Source: an uncultured Allomuricauda sp.
Lineage (GTDB): Bacteria > Bacteroidota > Bacteroidia > Flavobacteriales > Flavobacteriaceae
DNA: 64,000 nt
Direction: 5' to 3'
NCBI RefSeq assembly: GCF_947501165.1
Contig: NZ_CANMUU010000002.1
Location: forward strand, 1,364,001-1,428,000
Made by a program: the position numbers and the translations under genes. Positions within the stretch are counted from its first letter, which is position 1. Each line of letters begins with the position of its first letter. Of the stretch, positions 8,858 through 18,047 are shown in pieces. The notes beneath the pieces are model-generated. The model searched no databases, had not been told where the DNA came from, and worked only from the letters and a program-made list of their open reading frames with translations.

Positions 8858-9905
8858 GGACTGCCTTTCTGGCCCGTTCTAAGATGGCCTGATTGATTCT
8901 TTTTACCAAACTTGGGCCTTCGTACACAAAACCAGTGTACAGTTGAATCAAATCTGCACCTGCATCCAACTTTTCAAGTGCATCCTCTGGGGAATGTATA
9001 CCCCCTACTCCAATGATTGGAAAAGATTTATTACTGTTCTCTGCCAAGAAGCGAATAACCTCGGTGCTTCGTTTTGCAAGGGGTTTTCCACTTAACCCGC
9101 CTTTTTCTTCGGTTAAAATCAGGAGAGATTTTAAGTCTTTTCGAGCAATGGTGGTATTCGTTGCTATTACCCCATCAATTCCCGTAGTGGTCACTATTTC
9201 AATGATGTCCAATAATTGGTCGTCGGTCAAATCCGGTGCAATTTTAAGTAGAATAGGTTTTTGTTTAGCAGCCTGTTTCTTGGCCATTTTATTATTTTGT
9301 TGCTTCAATTTGTTCAGCATATAGGTCAAAGGCCCTCTATCCTGTAATTCACGCAATCCTGGAGTGTTTGGAGAGCTTACGTTCACAACAAAGTAGTCCA
9401 CATGTTCAAATAAAGCTTCATGGCATATAAGATAGTCCCTTACCGCATCCTCGTTTGGTGTAGCTTTATTTTTTCCAATGTTTCCACCCACTAAAACACG
9501 ATGCTTTTTCTTCAACTGATCCACCGCTTCAAACACACCCTTGTTATTGAATCCCATTCTATTGATAATAGCTTGGTCTTCTATCAATCTAAAAAGTCGT
9601 TTTTTAGGATTGCCAGATTGCGGTTTTGGGGTCAAAGTGCCTATCTCAACAAAACCAAAACCATAATCGGAGAACTCATTGTATAATTTGGCATCTTTAT
9701 CAAATCCGGCGGCCAAACCTACCGGGTTTTTAAACTTGAGTCCGAAAACTTCTCGTTCCAACAGGGAATCTTCAACCACAAACTTTTTGCGCATAAGCCC
9801 TCCCATTCCCAATTTGGAAAGTAGTTTAATCATAGTAAATGAAAAATGATGGGCGTTTTCTGCATCCAACAGAAAAAGCAAGGGGCGTATCAGAAGCTTG
9901 TACAT
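8850..9905 (-). CDS. pyrD: Dihydroorotate dehydrogenase, quinone type (class 2)
   Basis: A 351-residue FMN enzyme that oxidises dihydroorotate to orotate in pyrimidine synthesis, passing electrons to the quinone pool. The N-terminal helices (residues 1-45, containing the A-E-x-A-H family mark) are the membrane-associating extension of class 2 enzymes. [11 protein letters not shown] and the [10 protein letters not shown] segment, which carries the class 2 catalytic Ser, are visible. Near the C-terminus G-V-G-G-I and [11 protein letters not shown] form the FMN phosphate site. It is upstream of, and overlaps, a LysE gene. pyrF lies about 45 kb away in the same window. Confidence 0.96.
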   Translation of the reverse strand: MYKLLIRPLLFLLDAENAHHFSFTMIKLLSKLGMGGLMRKKFVVEDSLLEREVFGLKFKNPVGLAAGFDKDAKLYNEFSDYGFGFVEIGTLTPKPQSGNPKKRLFRLIEDQAIINRMGFNNKGVFEAVDQLKKKHRVLVGGNIGKNKATPNEDAVRDYLICHEALFEHVDYFVVNVSSPNTPGLRELQDRGPLTYMLNKLKQQNNKMAKKQAAKQKPILLKIAPDLTDDQLLDIIEIVTTTGIDGVIATNTTIARKDLKSLLILTEEKGGLSGKPLAKRSTEVIRFLAENSNKSFPIIGVGGIHSPEDALEKLDAGADLIQLYTGFVYEGPSLVKRINQAILERARKAVHA

Positions 9906-9960
9906 TCAGAAAAACTTTATACAAAAATAGAAACTCTAAAAACCCAATGTAAGGAATCTG

Positions 9961-10380
9961 CTATTTTTCATTAACTGAATTGTCAACCTGCATTGGACTC
10001 ATGGAAATCATACCACAAAGTTCAACATACAAATCATACTGTTTCTGGTTGAATGTCCCCAACAACCGTCTATCAATACTTCTGGAATTACTTTTCATAC
10101 TATCCAAAAGCTGCCGATACTCATACGACATTTCCATCAAAACTGAGGGTGGACTCTCTTGATGCTTATTGAGAAGGGATTTAGCTTTATTCTTTAGATA
10201 GGTGTTTCTTACTTCAAGTTCAGCACTCCAGTTTTTTAAGCTCTCTCTTTGTTCTTCGTTCAATTGGAAAACTTCAATGATAGTCTCGTTGTCCTTCCCT
10301 CCAACACCTAAGGTGCAATCCATCTGGGCGGAAGAAAAAAAGAAAGAGAATAAAAGTGCAAATAGTAGTAGTTTTTTCAA
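9961..10380 (-). CDS. Small exported protein of unknown function
   Basis: A 139-residue protein with a clear signal peptide (K-K-L-L-L-F, hydrophobic core, cleavage near S-S-A-Q at residues 16-19). The start is a TTG at 10380; the next in-frame start would destroy the signal peptide. The mature part is helical and charged, with a region (about 36-75) reminiscent of periplasmic helical-hairpin proteins of the Spy/CpxP type, but no diagnostic motif is present. Two cysteines (near 22 and 121) could form a disulfide. It lies 55 bases downstream of pyrD's start on the same strand and is divergent from pepT. Confidence 0.7.
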   Translation of the reverse strand: MKKLLLFALLFSFFFSSAQMDCTLGVGGKDNETIIEVFQLNEEQRESLKNWSAELEVRNTYLKNKAKSLLNKHQESPPSVLMEMSYEYRQLLDSMKSNSRSIDRRLLGTFNQKQYDLYVELCGMISMSPMQVDNSVNEK

Positions 10381-10454
10381 ATAGCTGTTGTTTAATTATC
10401 AGAAAGATAGGAGCTACCTTAAAGGTTTAAGCAAAATCACGATTGAATAAGCAT

Positions 10455-10462
10455 TATTTTTG
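10455..10462 (+). promoter_or_regulatory. Putative -7 element for pepT
   Basis: TATTTTTG matches the Bacteroidota -7 consensus TAnnTTTG and lies 14 bases before the pepT start. No convincing -33 TTG was found at the usual spacing, and the leader would be very short. Confidence 0.35.
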
Positions 10463-10476
10463 TTGAAAAGCACTTT

Positions 10477-11706
10477 ATGGAGCAATTATTACCCCGTTTT
10501 TTGGAATATGTAGCTATAGATACCCAAAGCGACCCTTATTCCAAAACAACCCCCAGCACTGAAAAACAGCTTAATCTGGCCAAAAAATTAGTTACGGAAC
10601 TACATTCCATAGGAATGGAAGAAGTTTCGATTGATGTTAATGGATATATTATGGCTACGCTTCCCAGTACTATTGAAAAAAATGTACCCGTAATTGGCTT
10701 TATAGCGCATATGGACACTACTCCGGATTTTACTGGAAAAGGTGTCTCCCCCCAAATAGTAAAAGAATATGATGGTGGGGATATTGTGCTAAACAAAAGA
10801 AAAGACATAGTGCTATCTCCAGACTATTTTCCTGAACTGTTACAGTACACGGGTCAAACTTTAATTACTACAGACGGTACTACGCTTCTAGGGGCCGATG
10901 ACAAAGCGGGGGTGGCCGAAATTATAACGGCCATGGAGTATTTACGCGAACATCCTGAAATTAAGCACGGTAAGATTAGAGTAGCCTTTACTCCTGATGA
11001 AGAAATTGGAAGAGGCGCCCACAAGTTTGATGTCAAGAAGTTTGGTGCAGAATGGGCCTATACCATGGATGGTAGCCAAATTGGAGAATTGGAGTTTGAA
11101 AATTTCAATGCGGCTGGTGCAACTATAAAAATAAAGGGCAAAAGTGTACACCCAGGTTATGCCAAAGATAAAATGGTCAATGCCATACACATTGCCAATC
11201 AATTTTTAAGTCTGCTACCCCAGCATGAGGTTCCGGAAAAAACCGAAGGACGTGAAGGCTTTTTTCATGTCCATAAAATTAAAGGAGGTATTGAGGAAGC
11301 AGAGATAGAACTTATTGTACGCGACCATGATGCCCAACATTTTGAAGCCAGAAAACAGCTATTGAAAGATATTGTTGAAAAGCTATCCCTCAAATTTGGT
11401 GATTCTATTGATTTAAATATTGAAAATCAGTATTTTAATATGCGAGAAAAGGTAGAACCTGTTTTTCACATTGTTGAGATTGCAGAGGAGGCGATGAAAT
11501 CCCTGAATATTGAACCTATCATAAAACCCATTAGAGGCGGAACCGATGGTTCACAATTAAGCTTTATGGGATTGCCTTGCCCCAACATATTTGCAGGAGG
11601 GCACAATTTTCATGGAAAATATGAATATGTTCCCTTGGAAAGCATGCAAAAAGCGGTAGAAGTCATTGTAAAAATCTGTGAGCTTACTGCAATTCAAATC
11701 AAATAA
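10477..11706 (+). CDS. pepT: Peptidase T, tripeptide aminopeptidase
   Basis: A 409-residue cytoplasmic M20B metallopeptidase that removes N-terminal residues from tripeptides. Zinc-site motifs are present in order: [11 protein letters not shown] (about residue 72), [14 protein letters not shown] (about 132), [10 protein letters not shown] (about 172) and the C-terminal G-G-H-N-F-H-G. The lid domain (about 205-315) carries [16 protein letters not shown]. The length matches E. coli PepT (408). The next gene begins one base after the stop, so the two are probably co-transcribed. Confidence 0.96.
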   Translation: MEQLLPRFLEYVAIDTQSDPYSKTTPSTEKQLNLAKKLVTELHSIGMEEVSIDVNGYIMATLPSTIEKNVPVIGFIAHMDTTPDFTGKGVSPQIVKEYDGGDIVLNKRKDIVLSPDYFPELLQYTGQTLITTDGTTLLGADDKAGVAEIITAMEYLREHPEIKHGKIRVAFTPDEEIGRGAHKFDVKKFGAEWAYTMDGSQIGELEFENFNAAGATIKIKGKSVHPGYAKDKMVNAIHIANQFLSLLPQHEVPEKTEGREGFFHVHKIKGGIEEAEIELIVRDHDAQHFEARKQLLKDIVEKLSLKFGDSIDLNIENQYFNMREKVEPVFHIVEIAEEAMKSLNIEPIIKPIRGGTDGSQLSFMGLPCPNIFAGGHNFHGKYEYVPLESMQKAVEVIVKICELTAIQIK

Positions 11707-11707
11707 T

Positions 11708-12301
11708 ATGACCACATCTGAAAAAATAGAAGCATACTATGAAAAGGAACATCCTTTTAAGGAAGGGATTGCAATCCTAAGAGGTATAGCAAAACAAACC
11801 GAAGCCAAAGAGGATTATAAATGGAATTTTCCGGTGTATACCATAGGAAACAAAAATGTTTTGGGTATTTGCAGGTTTAAGCATCATTTTGGAATTTGGT
11901 TCTTCAATGGTTCTTTTTTGAAAGACCCAAGAAAGGTGCTGGAGAATGCTCAAGAAGGGAAAACCAAAGCAATGCGCCATTGGAAATTTAGTGCAATTTC
12001 CGAGATTGATTCTGAGAATGTGTTAGCTTACATGATGGAGGCCATAGAAAACCAAAAAAATGGTCTTGAGTTAAAAACTGAAAAGAATAACAAGGATTTA
12101 GTGATTCCAGAAATTCTAAAAGAATATCTAGACGGACAAGAAGCTTTGAAAAAAGCATTTCAAGATTTTTCCACGTACAAACAAAAGGAGTTCTGTGAAT
12201 TTTTAATGGAGGCCAAACAAGAGACCACCAAAAAGAAAAGATTGGAAAAAATTGTCCCCCTTATCAAGCAAGGCGTAGGATTAAATGATAAGTACCGGTA
12301 A
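11708..12301 (+). CDS. YdeI-family protein (DUF1801 plus OmpD-associated-like C-terminus)
   Basis: A 197-residue soluble protein. The ATG at 11708, directly after the pepT stop, was taken as start. The N-terminal domain (about 10-115) is the DUF1801/YdhG fold with the W-N-F-P-V-Y segment typical of the group. The C-terminal part (about 128-195: E-Y-L-D-G-Q-E-A-L-K-K-A-F-Q and a Lys-rich E-T-x-K-K-K-R-L-E-K-I) matches YdeI-type helical ends. Such proteins are linked to stress or antimicrobial-peptide tolerance in a few bacteria, without a known activity. Confidence 0.8.
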   Translation: MTTSEKIEAYYEKEHPFKEGIAILRGIAKQTEAKEDYKWNFPVYTIGNKNVLGICRFKHHFGIWFFNGSFLKDPRKVLENAQEGKTKAMRHWKFSAISEIDSENVLAYMMEAIENQKNGLELKTEKNNKDLVIPEILKEYLDGQEALKKAFQDFSTYKQKEFCEFLMEAKQETTKKKRLEKIVPLIKQGVGLNDKYR

Positions 12302-12323
12302 TAGTGTTTTACTCTGAAAACTG

Positions 12324-13670
12324 TTATTTAGGTAACTTCCATCCATTATGGTAGGTTGCCGTGAGAAATTGGTTTGCGTTTTCCTCTGTAAACTTGTTTT
12401 TTTCTTCATCCCAATAAATACGATTCCCTGTTTTATAGGCCACATTGCCCATGTGAGAAACAATTGCCGTGTCATAGCCCACCCGTATTGGTGCATTTAG
12501 TACAGATGAATCTCGGGTTTTTACCGCTTCAATAAAGTTTTGGGTATGCAAATCCAATCCGTTTGTGCCATCACTTATTTTTAAGGGTATCTTTTCCATT
12601 CTGTCTATGCCCTCTTTTCCCCAGCCTTGAAATTCTTTTTCCGGAATGACTTCCCACCCATCTCTATCCAAAACCAAAGTTCCCATATTTCCTATAAAGG
12701 CTATTCCATGATTTCTACCATAGTTACCGCCATCTATCCCGGTAGCATGTTCCCATAAAATAGAGAACTGGTCAAATTCAAAAACCGTTTGTAAGGTATC
12801 AGGAGTCTCAGAAGCATCGTTTGGATAGGCAAACTTACCTCCTAGGGCCATAACTGAATTTGGACGGGATGCTTTCATTCCATAAAGCGCATAATCCATT
12901 AAATGTACGCCCCAGTCAGTCATGAGCCCTCCTGCATAATCCCAAAACCATCGAAAGTTAAAATGAAATCTATTTTGGTTAAAGGCCCTTTTCGGAGCAG
13001 GCCCTAACCACATATCATAATCAACACCTGATGGCACCGTACTATCTGGAACAACAGTTACTGGCTTCATCCATCCCTGATACGCCCATGCTTTTGCCAA
13101 TCGTATTTGACCCAATTTACCAGAATGGACAAAATCAATGGCATCCTTAAAATGAGGTTGACTACGTTGCCATTGACCAATCTGCACCATGCGGTCGCTG
13201 GCTTTTACATGTTTGAGCATTATATCACACTCTTGTACCGAATTGGCAATGGGTTTCTCGCAATACGCATCTTTACCTGCCATAATAGTATCCGTCAATT
13301 GCAGGCAATGCCAATGATCGGGAGTACCAATAATGACCACATCAATATCTTTATCTTCAAGCATTTTTCGGTAATCCCCATACAACTTCGGTTTCTTAAT
13401 ATTTGCCTTTTTTAGTTCATCTACTCTGGACTTAAGTACATTTTCGTCAACATCGCATAGGGCAACCACCTGTACATCGCTAATTTTTAACATGGAGAGT
13501 AAATTGGCAAAGCCCATTCCTTTACAACCAATAAGACCTACTTGTATTTGATCGTTTGGACTGACCCTTTTTCTGAGGGTAGCTAATAATTCAACAGGAA
13601 AAAAGAAAGATGCCCCTACGCCAGTAGCAAGGAGAGTGCTTTTCTTCATGAAGTTTCTGCGGGTAACCAT
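12324..13670 (-). CDS. Gfo/Idh/MocA-family oxidoreductase, Tat-exported
   Basis: A 448-residue NAD(P)-dependent oxidoreductase. The N-terminus (T-R-R-N-F-M-K-K-S, then a hydrophobic stretch to about residue 30) is a twin-arginine signal, so the enzyme is exported folded with its cofactor. The Rossmann domain begins at about 43 (V-G-L-I-G-C-K-G-M-G), and the sugar-oxidoreductase motif E-K-P-I-A-N-S is near 135. The C-terminal domain (about 165-440) is of the type found in periplasmic sugar or glycan oxidoreductases of Bacteroidota. The substrate is unknown. It is convergent with the YdeI-like gene and sits alone. Confidence 0.88.
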   Translation of the reverse strand: MVTRRNFMKKSTLLATGVGASFFFPVELLATLRKRVSPNDQIQVGLIGCKGMGFANLLSMLKISDVQVVALCDVDENVLKSRVDELKKANIKKPKLYGDYRKMLEDKDIDVVIIGTPDHWHCLQLTDTIMAGKDAYCEKPIANSVQECDIMLKHVKASDRMVQIGQWQRSQPHFKDAIDFVHSGKLGQIRLAKAWAYQGWMKPVTVVPDSTVPSGVDYDMWLGPAPKRAFNQNRFHFNFRWFWDYAGGLMTDWGVHLMDYALYGMKASRPNSVMALGGKFAYPNDASETPDTLQTVFEFDQFSILWEHATGIDGGNYGRNHGIAFIGNMGTLVLDRDGWEVIPEKEFQGWGKEGIDRMEKIPLKISDGTNGLDLHTQNFIEAVKTRDSSVLNAPIRVGYDTAIVSHMGNVAYKTGNRIYWDEEKNKFTEENANQFLTATYHNGWKLPK

Positions 13671-13712
13671 GATTAACTTATTTGTTGTAACAAGTTACCA
13701 TTTTACCAATGA

Positions 13713-13744
13713 ACAAAAAAAACGCTGACAGTTGCCAGCGTTTT
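13713..13744 (-). terminator. Terminator of the nusB-DUF1573-yajC transcript
   Basis: A 9-bp stem (AAAACGCTG / CAGCGTTTT) has an 8-base loop. Read on the minus strand it is followed by eight T. It lies 23 bases after the yajC stop. Confidence 0.8.
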
Positions 13745-13766
13745 CAAGTTTTACAGATAAATAAAA

Positions 13767-14057
13767 TCATTTTTTTGAGGGAGGAGCACTTAACTTCTTG
13801 CTCATTTCCATGGAAATGGCGGAGCGGTCAAACTTTAGTCGACCTGCCATAGTCTCAATTACGCAAGAAAAGTCTTTTTCATTCAACTCTACTATTTTCC
13901 CGTAGAGTCCACTTTTCGTAATGATTTTGTCCCCTTTCTTTAGTTCCGAAGCAAACTTCTTCTCATCCTTCTGACGTTTGACCTGTGGGCGAATCATAAA
14001 AAAATACGCCACCACAAAAATCAGTATCAGTGGTAAAAATTGTCCTATATTTTCCAT
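13767..14057 (-). CDS. yajC: Preprotein translocase accessory subunit YajC
   Basis: A 96-residue protein with one N-terminal transmembrane helix (about 8-23: L-I-L-I-F-V-V-A-Y-F-F-M-I-R-P) and a short cytoplasmic domain with the family pattern R-P-Q-x-K, then L-K-K-G-D-K-I-I-T-x-S-G-L-Y-G-K-I. YajC associates with SecDF and the Sec translocon in the inner membrane. It lies 14 bases after a DUF1573 lipoprotein gene and shares its transcript. Confidence 0.94.
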   Translation of the reverse strand: MENIGQFLPLILIFVVAYFFMIRPQVKRQKDEKKFASELKKGDKIITKSGLYGKIVELNEKDFSCVIETMAGRLKFDRSAISMEMSKKLSAPPSKK

Positions 14058-14071
14058 GTATGGGAAGGGTC

Positions 14072-14557
14072 TTATTTAACCGGACCAGCTTGTACTGGGG
14101 CCGCATTTTTTGGGTTTACAAATGCTTTGATTCTAAGAATCTCAGAGCCTTTTTGTGTGTTTGCCGTAACGGTAATTGTCTTTGTCACTTGGTTTTGACC
14201 AGACCCATTGAACTTCACCAACAACTCACCACTTTCTCCTGGTGCGATAGGTGTATTTTTCGGATACTCGGGCACTGTACACCCACAGCTGCTCTTTGCA
14301 TCTGTAATAATCAACGGCGCATTACCAGTGTTGGTAAATTTAAAAAGCGTTTCTTGAGGGGTACCTTGCGTAATGGTACCAAAATCATGTTCAGATACAT
14401 CAAAAGTCATTACAGGTAAGTTTTTCTGGGCTGCATCTCTTGTTGAAGCATTGTCCACATTATCAGCCACAATTTTGCTGGAAGCCTTGTCCTTGCAAGA
14501 AAGACCAACAAATGCCATTACCATAACCAAGCTAAAGATTGTTGTTATTCTTTTCAT
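14072..14557 (-). CDS. DUF1573 lipoprotein
   Basis: A 161-residue lipoprotein (V-G-L-S-C, Cys21). The mature part (about 50-150) is an immunoglobulin-like beta domain with the DUF1573 pattern: H-D-F-G-T-I-T-Q-G, then F-K-F-T-N-T-G-N-A-P-L-I-I, then S-C-G-C-T-V-P-E-Y-P. The S-C-G-C pair is conserved in the family and could bind metal or form a disulfide. Its place between nusB and yajC is common in Bacteroidota, which hints at an envelope-assembly role, but none is established. Confidence 0.92.
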   Translation of the reverse strand: MKRITTIFSLVMVMAFVGLSCKDKASSKIVADNVDNASTRDAAQKNLPVMTFDVSEHDFGTITQGTPQETLFKFTNTGNAPLIITDAKSSCGCTVPEYPKNTPIAPGESGELLVKFNGSGQNQVTKTITVTANTQKGSEILRIKAFVNPKNAAPVQAGPVK

Positions 14558-14576
14558 TCTTAAGATTTTGTTTTTT

Positions 14577-14584
14577 CAAAAATA
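14577..14584 (-). promoter_or_regulatory. Possible -7 element upstream of DUF1573
   Basis: On the minus strand TATTTTTG matches TAnnTTTG, 19 bases before the DUF1573 start and in the short gap after nusB. It could give DUF1573-yajC its own promoter. Confidence 0.35.
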
Positions 14585-14597
14585 ATCAATTAAAAAA

Positions 14598-15545
14598 TTA
14601 TTGAAGGCCCCTTCCCATTTTTTGCAATCGACCTTCTTTCTTATACTCTTTGGCCAACTTGTCCAATACACCATTAATGAAGATGCTGCTTTTGGGAGTG
14701 GAATACTCTTTGGCTATTTCAAGATATTCGTTCAGAGTTACTTTTTCCGGTATTGAAGGAAAATTAAGCAACTCACATATCGCCATTTTAAGGATAATGG
14801 AATCTATTTCAGCAATCCTATCATTATCCCAATTTGGGGTTTTCCCTTCTATCTCCTTTTCCCATTGAGCATCATTTAAAAGAGTTTTAGTGAGCAGCTT
14901 CTTCGCAAAATCCAAATCCTGCTCATCTTTTAACAACCGCGGTAGAAAATAATTGTCCCCTACCTTGGAATCTGCTTTTTTAAGACGTTTTAAAAGAAAG
15001 GTGTTCACAATGGGGAAATCATCAATCCAAGTCAGCTTATCATCCTCAAAATACTCATAGATTTTCTCATTGGGTGCTATCACATTCTTGAACAAATCCA
15101 ATACCAACTGTTTGTCTTCATCATAACTGCTCTTACCACTTGTCATGTAAGACTTGTAAAAAGAACTGGCTAAAACATCTTTGAGAATAATTTTTACATA
15201 ATCCTCATTTAAGTACCAATTGTTGAGTTTTCGCTTGGAAGTATATTCTTTAAGAAGAGGATTCTGGGCAATTTGAACCAAAAGTTGATTTTTGACAAAC
15301 TTTTCAGGAGTGGGATAGCTATCCTCCTCCGTAGCCAGATACTTTTTTGAAGACAGCTCTACATATTTTTCAGCCAAGGCATGTAACTCCTTTATTAGGC
15401 TGAGCATCAAAACATAGAGCACGTACATATTGTCTATGCTCATCTTCAGAAACTTTTGTTGTTTTTCCAAAGATTCGTCTTTGGATTGAATCAATGCGTA
15501 GATACATTGCATCACTTTTACACGGATGTGCCTTCTTGTTAGCAT
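14598..15545 (-). CDS. nusB: Transcription antitermination factor NusB, long form
   Basis: A 315-residue protein whose C-terminal half (about 180-305) is the NusB helical bundle: D-D-x-x-I-N-T-F-L-L-K-R-type helices, I-L-K-M-A-I-C-E-L-L-N-F-P-S-I-P-E-K-V-T-L-N-E-Y-L-E-I-A-K-E-Y and I-N-G-V-L-D-K-L-A. The N-terminus opens L-T-R-R-H-I-R-V-K-V-M-Q, typical of NusB, but about 160 helical residues are inserted before the conserved C-terminal part. Canonical NusB has about 140 residues; the longer form is usual in Flavobacteriia. It binds boxA RNA with NusE in rRNA antitermination. The gene starts divergently from an ABC transporter. Confidence 0.92.
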   Translation of the reverse strand: MLTRRHIRVKVMQCIYALIQSKDESLEKQQKFLKMSIDNMYVLYVLMLSLIKELHALAEKYVELSSKKYLATEEDSYPTPEKFVKNQLLVQIAQNPLLKEYTSKRKLNNWYLNEDYVKIILKDVLASSFYKSYMTSGKSSYDEDKQLVLDLFKNVIAPNEKIYEYFEDDKLTWIDDFPIVNTFLLKRLKKADSKVGDNYFLPRLLKDEQDLDFAKKLLTKTLLNDAQWEKEIEGKTPNWDNDRIAEIDSIILKMAICELLNFPSIPEKVTLNEYLEIAKEYSTPKSSIFINGVLDKLAKEYKKEGRLQKMGRGLQ

Positions 15546-15584
15546 TTAAAAGAACTTTAAAGTCGTTTTTTGGCTTTTACAGCG

Positions 15585-15592
15585 CAAAAGTA
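15585..15592 (-). promoter_or_regulatory. Putative -7 element for nusB
   Basis: The minus strand reads TACTTTTG, a full match to TAnnTTTG, 39 bases before the nusB start in the divergent intergenic region. Confidence 0.5.
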
Positions 15593-15667
15593 ATCTTATA
15601 TTTTAATCCCTCCCACTCAAGTTCCTTTCTTATCAGTTTTATAACATTTATTTCAATATTGATCATC

Positions 15668-15675
15668 TATATTTG
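15668..15675 (+). promoter_or_regulatory. Putative -7 element for the ABC exporter
   Basis: TATATTTG matches TAnnTTTG and lies 39 bases before the ABC transporter start, back to back with the nusB promoter. Confidence 0.5.
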
Positions 15676-15714
15676 CCCGGCTATTGTTTAAAACTCTGAC
15701 CACCTTTTCTCCTG

Positions 15715-17466
15715 ATGAAGGAACTAAAACACCTTACTAAGTATTTTAAAAAATATCGGCTCAAGTTGTTGCTGGGTATAGTAATTACGATTATTGCCAG
15801 ATTATTTTCATTGGTAGTCCCAAATTATGTCAACCAATCTATTGGAGTTATTGAAAACTATTTGGGAGATACCATTTCCTTATCTCAGGCCAAATCCACT
15901 TTGTTTCAATACATTTTAATTATTGTTGGGACTGCCTTGCTTTCAGCTCTGTTCACTTTCTTGATGAGACAAACTATCATAAATGTTTCACGGTACATTG
16001 AATATGACTTAAAAAACGAGGTCTTTGACCACTATCAAATTCTTACGCTCGATTTTTATAAAAAGAACCGGATTGGGGATTTGATGAATCGTATAAGCGA
16101 GGATATCAATCAGGTTCGGTTATATGCGGGTCCGGTTATCATGTATGGCATGAATACGGTCACCATTTTCATCTGTGTCATAACTATAATGTTTATTAAG
16201 GCCCCTACCTTGGCAGCTTATACACTTATTCCTCTACCTGTTCTTTCTGTTCTGATTTATCAAATCAGCAAGATAATCCACCTAAGAAGCACCAAAGTGC
16301 AGGAGTTTCTATCATCACTATCCACATTTGCACAAGAGTCTTTTTCAGGGGTGGCAGTGATAAAGGCGTACGGTATAGAACCACAAGTAAATCAAGAACT
16401 GCAAGGTCTGGCCATTGAAGGAAAGGATACCAGTATGGATTTGGCCAAAGTAAACGCTTGGTTTTTTCCACTTATGATTTTGCTCATAGGTATCAGCAAC
16501 ATCATCGTTATCTACTTTGGTGGACAAATGTATATTGATGGAAAAATAGCATCCTTCGGGCTAATTGCTGAATTCATTTTATACGTAAACATGCTTACAT
16601 GGCCTGTAGCCGTAGTGGGTTGGCTCACATCCATTGTACAAAGGGCCGAAGCTTCTCAAAAACGCATCAATGAGTTTTTATTGGTAGAACCTGATATTAT
16701 TAATGAAGTAAGTACAGATACACCCATTGAAGGGAATATCGAATTTAGAAATGTGACCTTTACTTATGAGGATACGGAAATAACAGCCCTAAAAAATGTT
16801 TCGTTTTCCATAAAGGCCGGACAAACTGTGGCCATTCTGGGAAAAATAGGTTCCGGAAAATCCACCATTTTAGATTTAATAGCCAGACTTTACGATACTT
16901 CGTCAGGCGATATTTTAATTGACGGCAAACCAATTAGAAAATTAAATCTGAATGATTTACGACTGGCAATCGGTGCAGTTCCGCAAGACGCTTTCCTTTT
17001 TTCAGATACCATAGAGAACAACATACGGTTTGGGAACGAACATGCAAGTTTTGATGAAATTGTTGAAGTGGCTAAAAAAGCAGTAGTCCATAATAATATT
17101 GAGGGGTTTGCCCAAAAGTATGATACCATTTTGGGCGAAAGGGGAATAACGCTGAGCGGAGGTCAAAAACAACGGGTTTCCATTGCCCGTGCTCTTTTAA
17201 AAGACCCAAAAATATATTTGTTTGATGATTGCCTATCTGCTGTTGACACAGAAACAGAAGAAGAAATCTTGAACAATTTAAAACAGGCTTCCAAGAACAA
17301 AACCACATTAATTGTAAGTCACCGGGTCTCTTCTGCCAAGAATGCAGACCACATAATTATTTTGGACCAAGGTGAGATTATTCAAGAGGGAACCCATGAG
17401 GAATTGAATAGCAAGGATGGGTACTACAAGGAACTTTACCAAACCCAACTCTCCGAGAAAGAATGA
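15715..17466 (+). CDS. ABC exporter, fused permease and ATPase
   Basis: A 583-residue half-transporter. The N-terminal exporter membrane domain has six helices (about 15-310). The ATPase domain starts near 340, with Walker A G-K-I-G-S-G-K-S-T near 380, signature L-S-G-G-Q-K-Q-R near 480, Walker B Y-L-F-D-D and H-loop V-S-H-R. The Walker A second residue is Lys rather than the more common Pro-x-G start. It should act as a homodimer in the inner membrane; the family includes multidrug and lipid exporters, and the cargo is unknown. It is probably co-transcribed with the PUR protein 80 bases downstream. Confidence 0.93.
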   Translation: MKELKHLTKYFKKYRLKLLLGIVITIIARLFSLVVPNYVNQSIGVIENYLGDTISLSQAKSTLFQYILIIVGTALLSALFTFLMRQTIINVSRYIEYDLKNEVFDHYQILTLDFYKKNRIGDLMNRISEDINQVRLYAGPVIMYGMNTVTIFICVITIMFIKAPTLAAYTLIPLPVLSVLIYQISKIIHLRSTKVQEFLSSLSTFAQESFSGVAVIKAYGIEPQVNQELQGLAIEGKDTSMDLAKVNAWFFPLMILLIGISNIIVIYFGGQMYIDGKIASFGLIAEFILYVNMLTWPVAVVGWLTSIVQRAEASQKRINEFLLVEPDIINEVSTDTPIEGNIEFRNVTFTYEDTEITALKNVSFSIKAGQTVAILGKIGSGKSTILDLIARLYDTSSGDILIDGKPIRKLNLNDLRLAIGAVPQDAFLFSDTIENNIRFGNEHASFDEIVEVAKKAVVHNNIEGFAQKYDTILGERGITLSGGQKQRVSIARALLKDPKIYLFDDCLSAVDTETEEEILNNLKQASKNKTTLIVSHRVSSAKNADHIIILDQGEIIQEGTHEELNSKDGYYKELYQTQLSEKE

Positions 17467-17546
17467 CAAAAAAGTTGCTGAATTAGCATTTTTTTTACAT
17501 TTTTGGTAGAAATATTCGCCAAAGCGTTAAAACATACCTATACTTT

Positions 17547-17918
17547 ATGAGTGACAAAGAAATTATGGACCAGGAGGAAATATACTCCAAAGTCCTACGG
17601 GCAGGAAGGAGAACCTACTTTTTTGATGTTAGAAGTACAAAAGCTGGTGATTATTATTTGACCATAACCGAGAGCAAAAAATTCACCCATGACGATGGGT
17701 CTTTCCACTATAAAAAACATAAAATTTATCTCTACAAAGAAGATTTTACTGCTTTTAAGGAAATAATGGAAGAAATGATGGACTACATCATTGATGAGAA
17801 AGGTCTTGAGGTAATTTCCGAAAGACATAAGAAAGATTACAAGAAGGAGGATAATAACATTGAAAGCAATGGCACTGCATCAGGAAACTTTACCGATGTC
17901 AGCTTTGATGATATTTAA
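17547..17918 (+). CDS. PUR-domain nucleic-acid-binding protein (DUF3276)
   Basis: A 123-residue protein. Residues about 10-100 form one PUR repeat: I-Y-S-K-V-L-R-A-G-R-R-T-Y-F-F-D-V-R, then a D-Y-Y-L-T-I-T-E-S-K strand and F-x-Y-K-K-H-K-I-Y-L-Y. PUR repeats bind single-stranded DNA or RNA, as in eukaryotic Pur-alpha and the Borrelia regulator BpuR. The C-terminal 25 residues are acidic and polar. It is a single-repeat protein expected to dimerise. A strong terminator follows. Confidence 0.9.
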   Translation: MSDKEIMDQEEIYSKVLRAGRRTYFFDVRSTKAGDYYLTITESKKFTHDDGSFHYKKHKIYLYKEDFTAFKEIMEEMMDYIIDEKGLEVISERHKKDYKKEDNNIESNGTASGNFTDVSFDDI

Positions 17919-17939
17919 TCGAACCTTAAAAAAAGCTTT

Positions 17940-17970
17940 AAAAAACGGCCTGCTATGCAGGCCGTTTTTT
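17940..17970 (+). terminator. Rho-independent terminator
   Basis: A perfect 14-bp inverted repeat (AAAAAACGGCCTGC and its complement) around a 3-base loop ends in six T. It ends the ABC exporter/PUR transcript. Confidence 0.92.
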
Positions 17971-18008
17971 ATTTTTAGACAGGACTATCGATATGGAATG
18001 TAAAGCGT

Positions 18009-18016
18009 TAGCTTTG
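18009..18016 (+). promoter_or_regulatory. Putative -7 element for the redoxin operon
   Basis: TAGCTTTG matches TAnnTTTG and lies 31 bases before the redoxin start, just after a terminator. Confidence 0.45.
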
Positions 18017-18047
18017 CTATAGCCCAACGTAATAATCAATAGTAAAG

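Noticed and set aside
12302..12323. Imperfect repeat after the YdeI-like gene as terminator
   Set aside because: Too many mismatches, and it runs into the convergent gene.
14030..14419. 129-residue plus-strand frame rich in Cys and Arg
   Set aside because: It is the shadow of the DUF1573 gene; the cysteines come from antisense codons.
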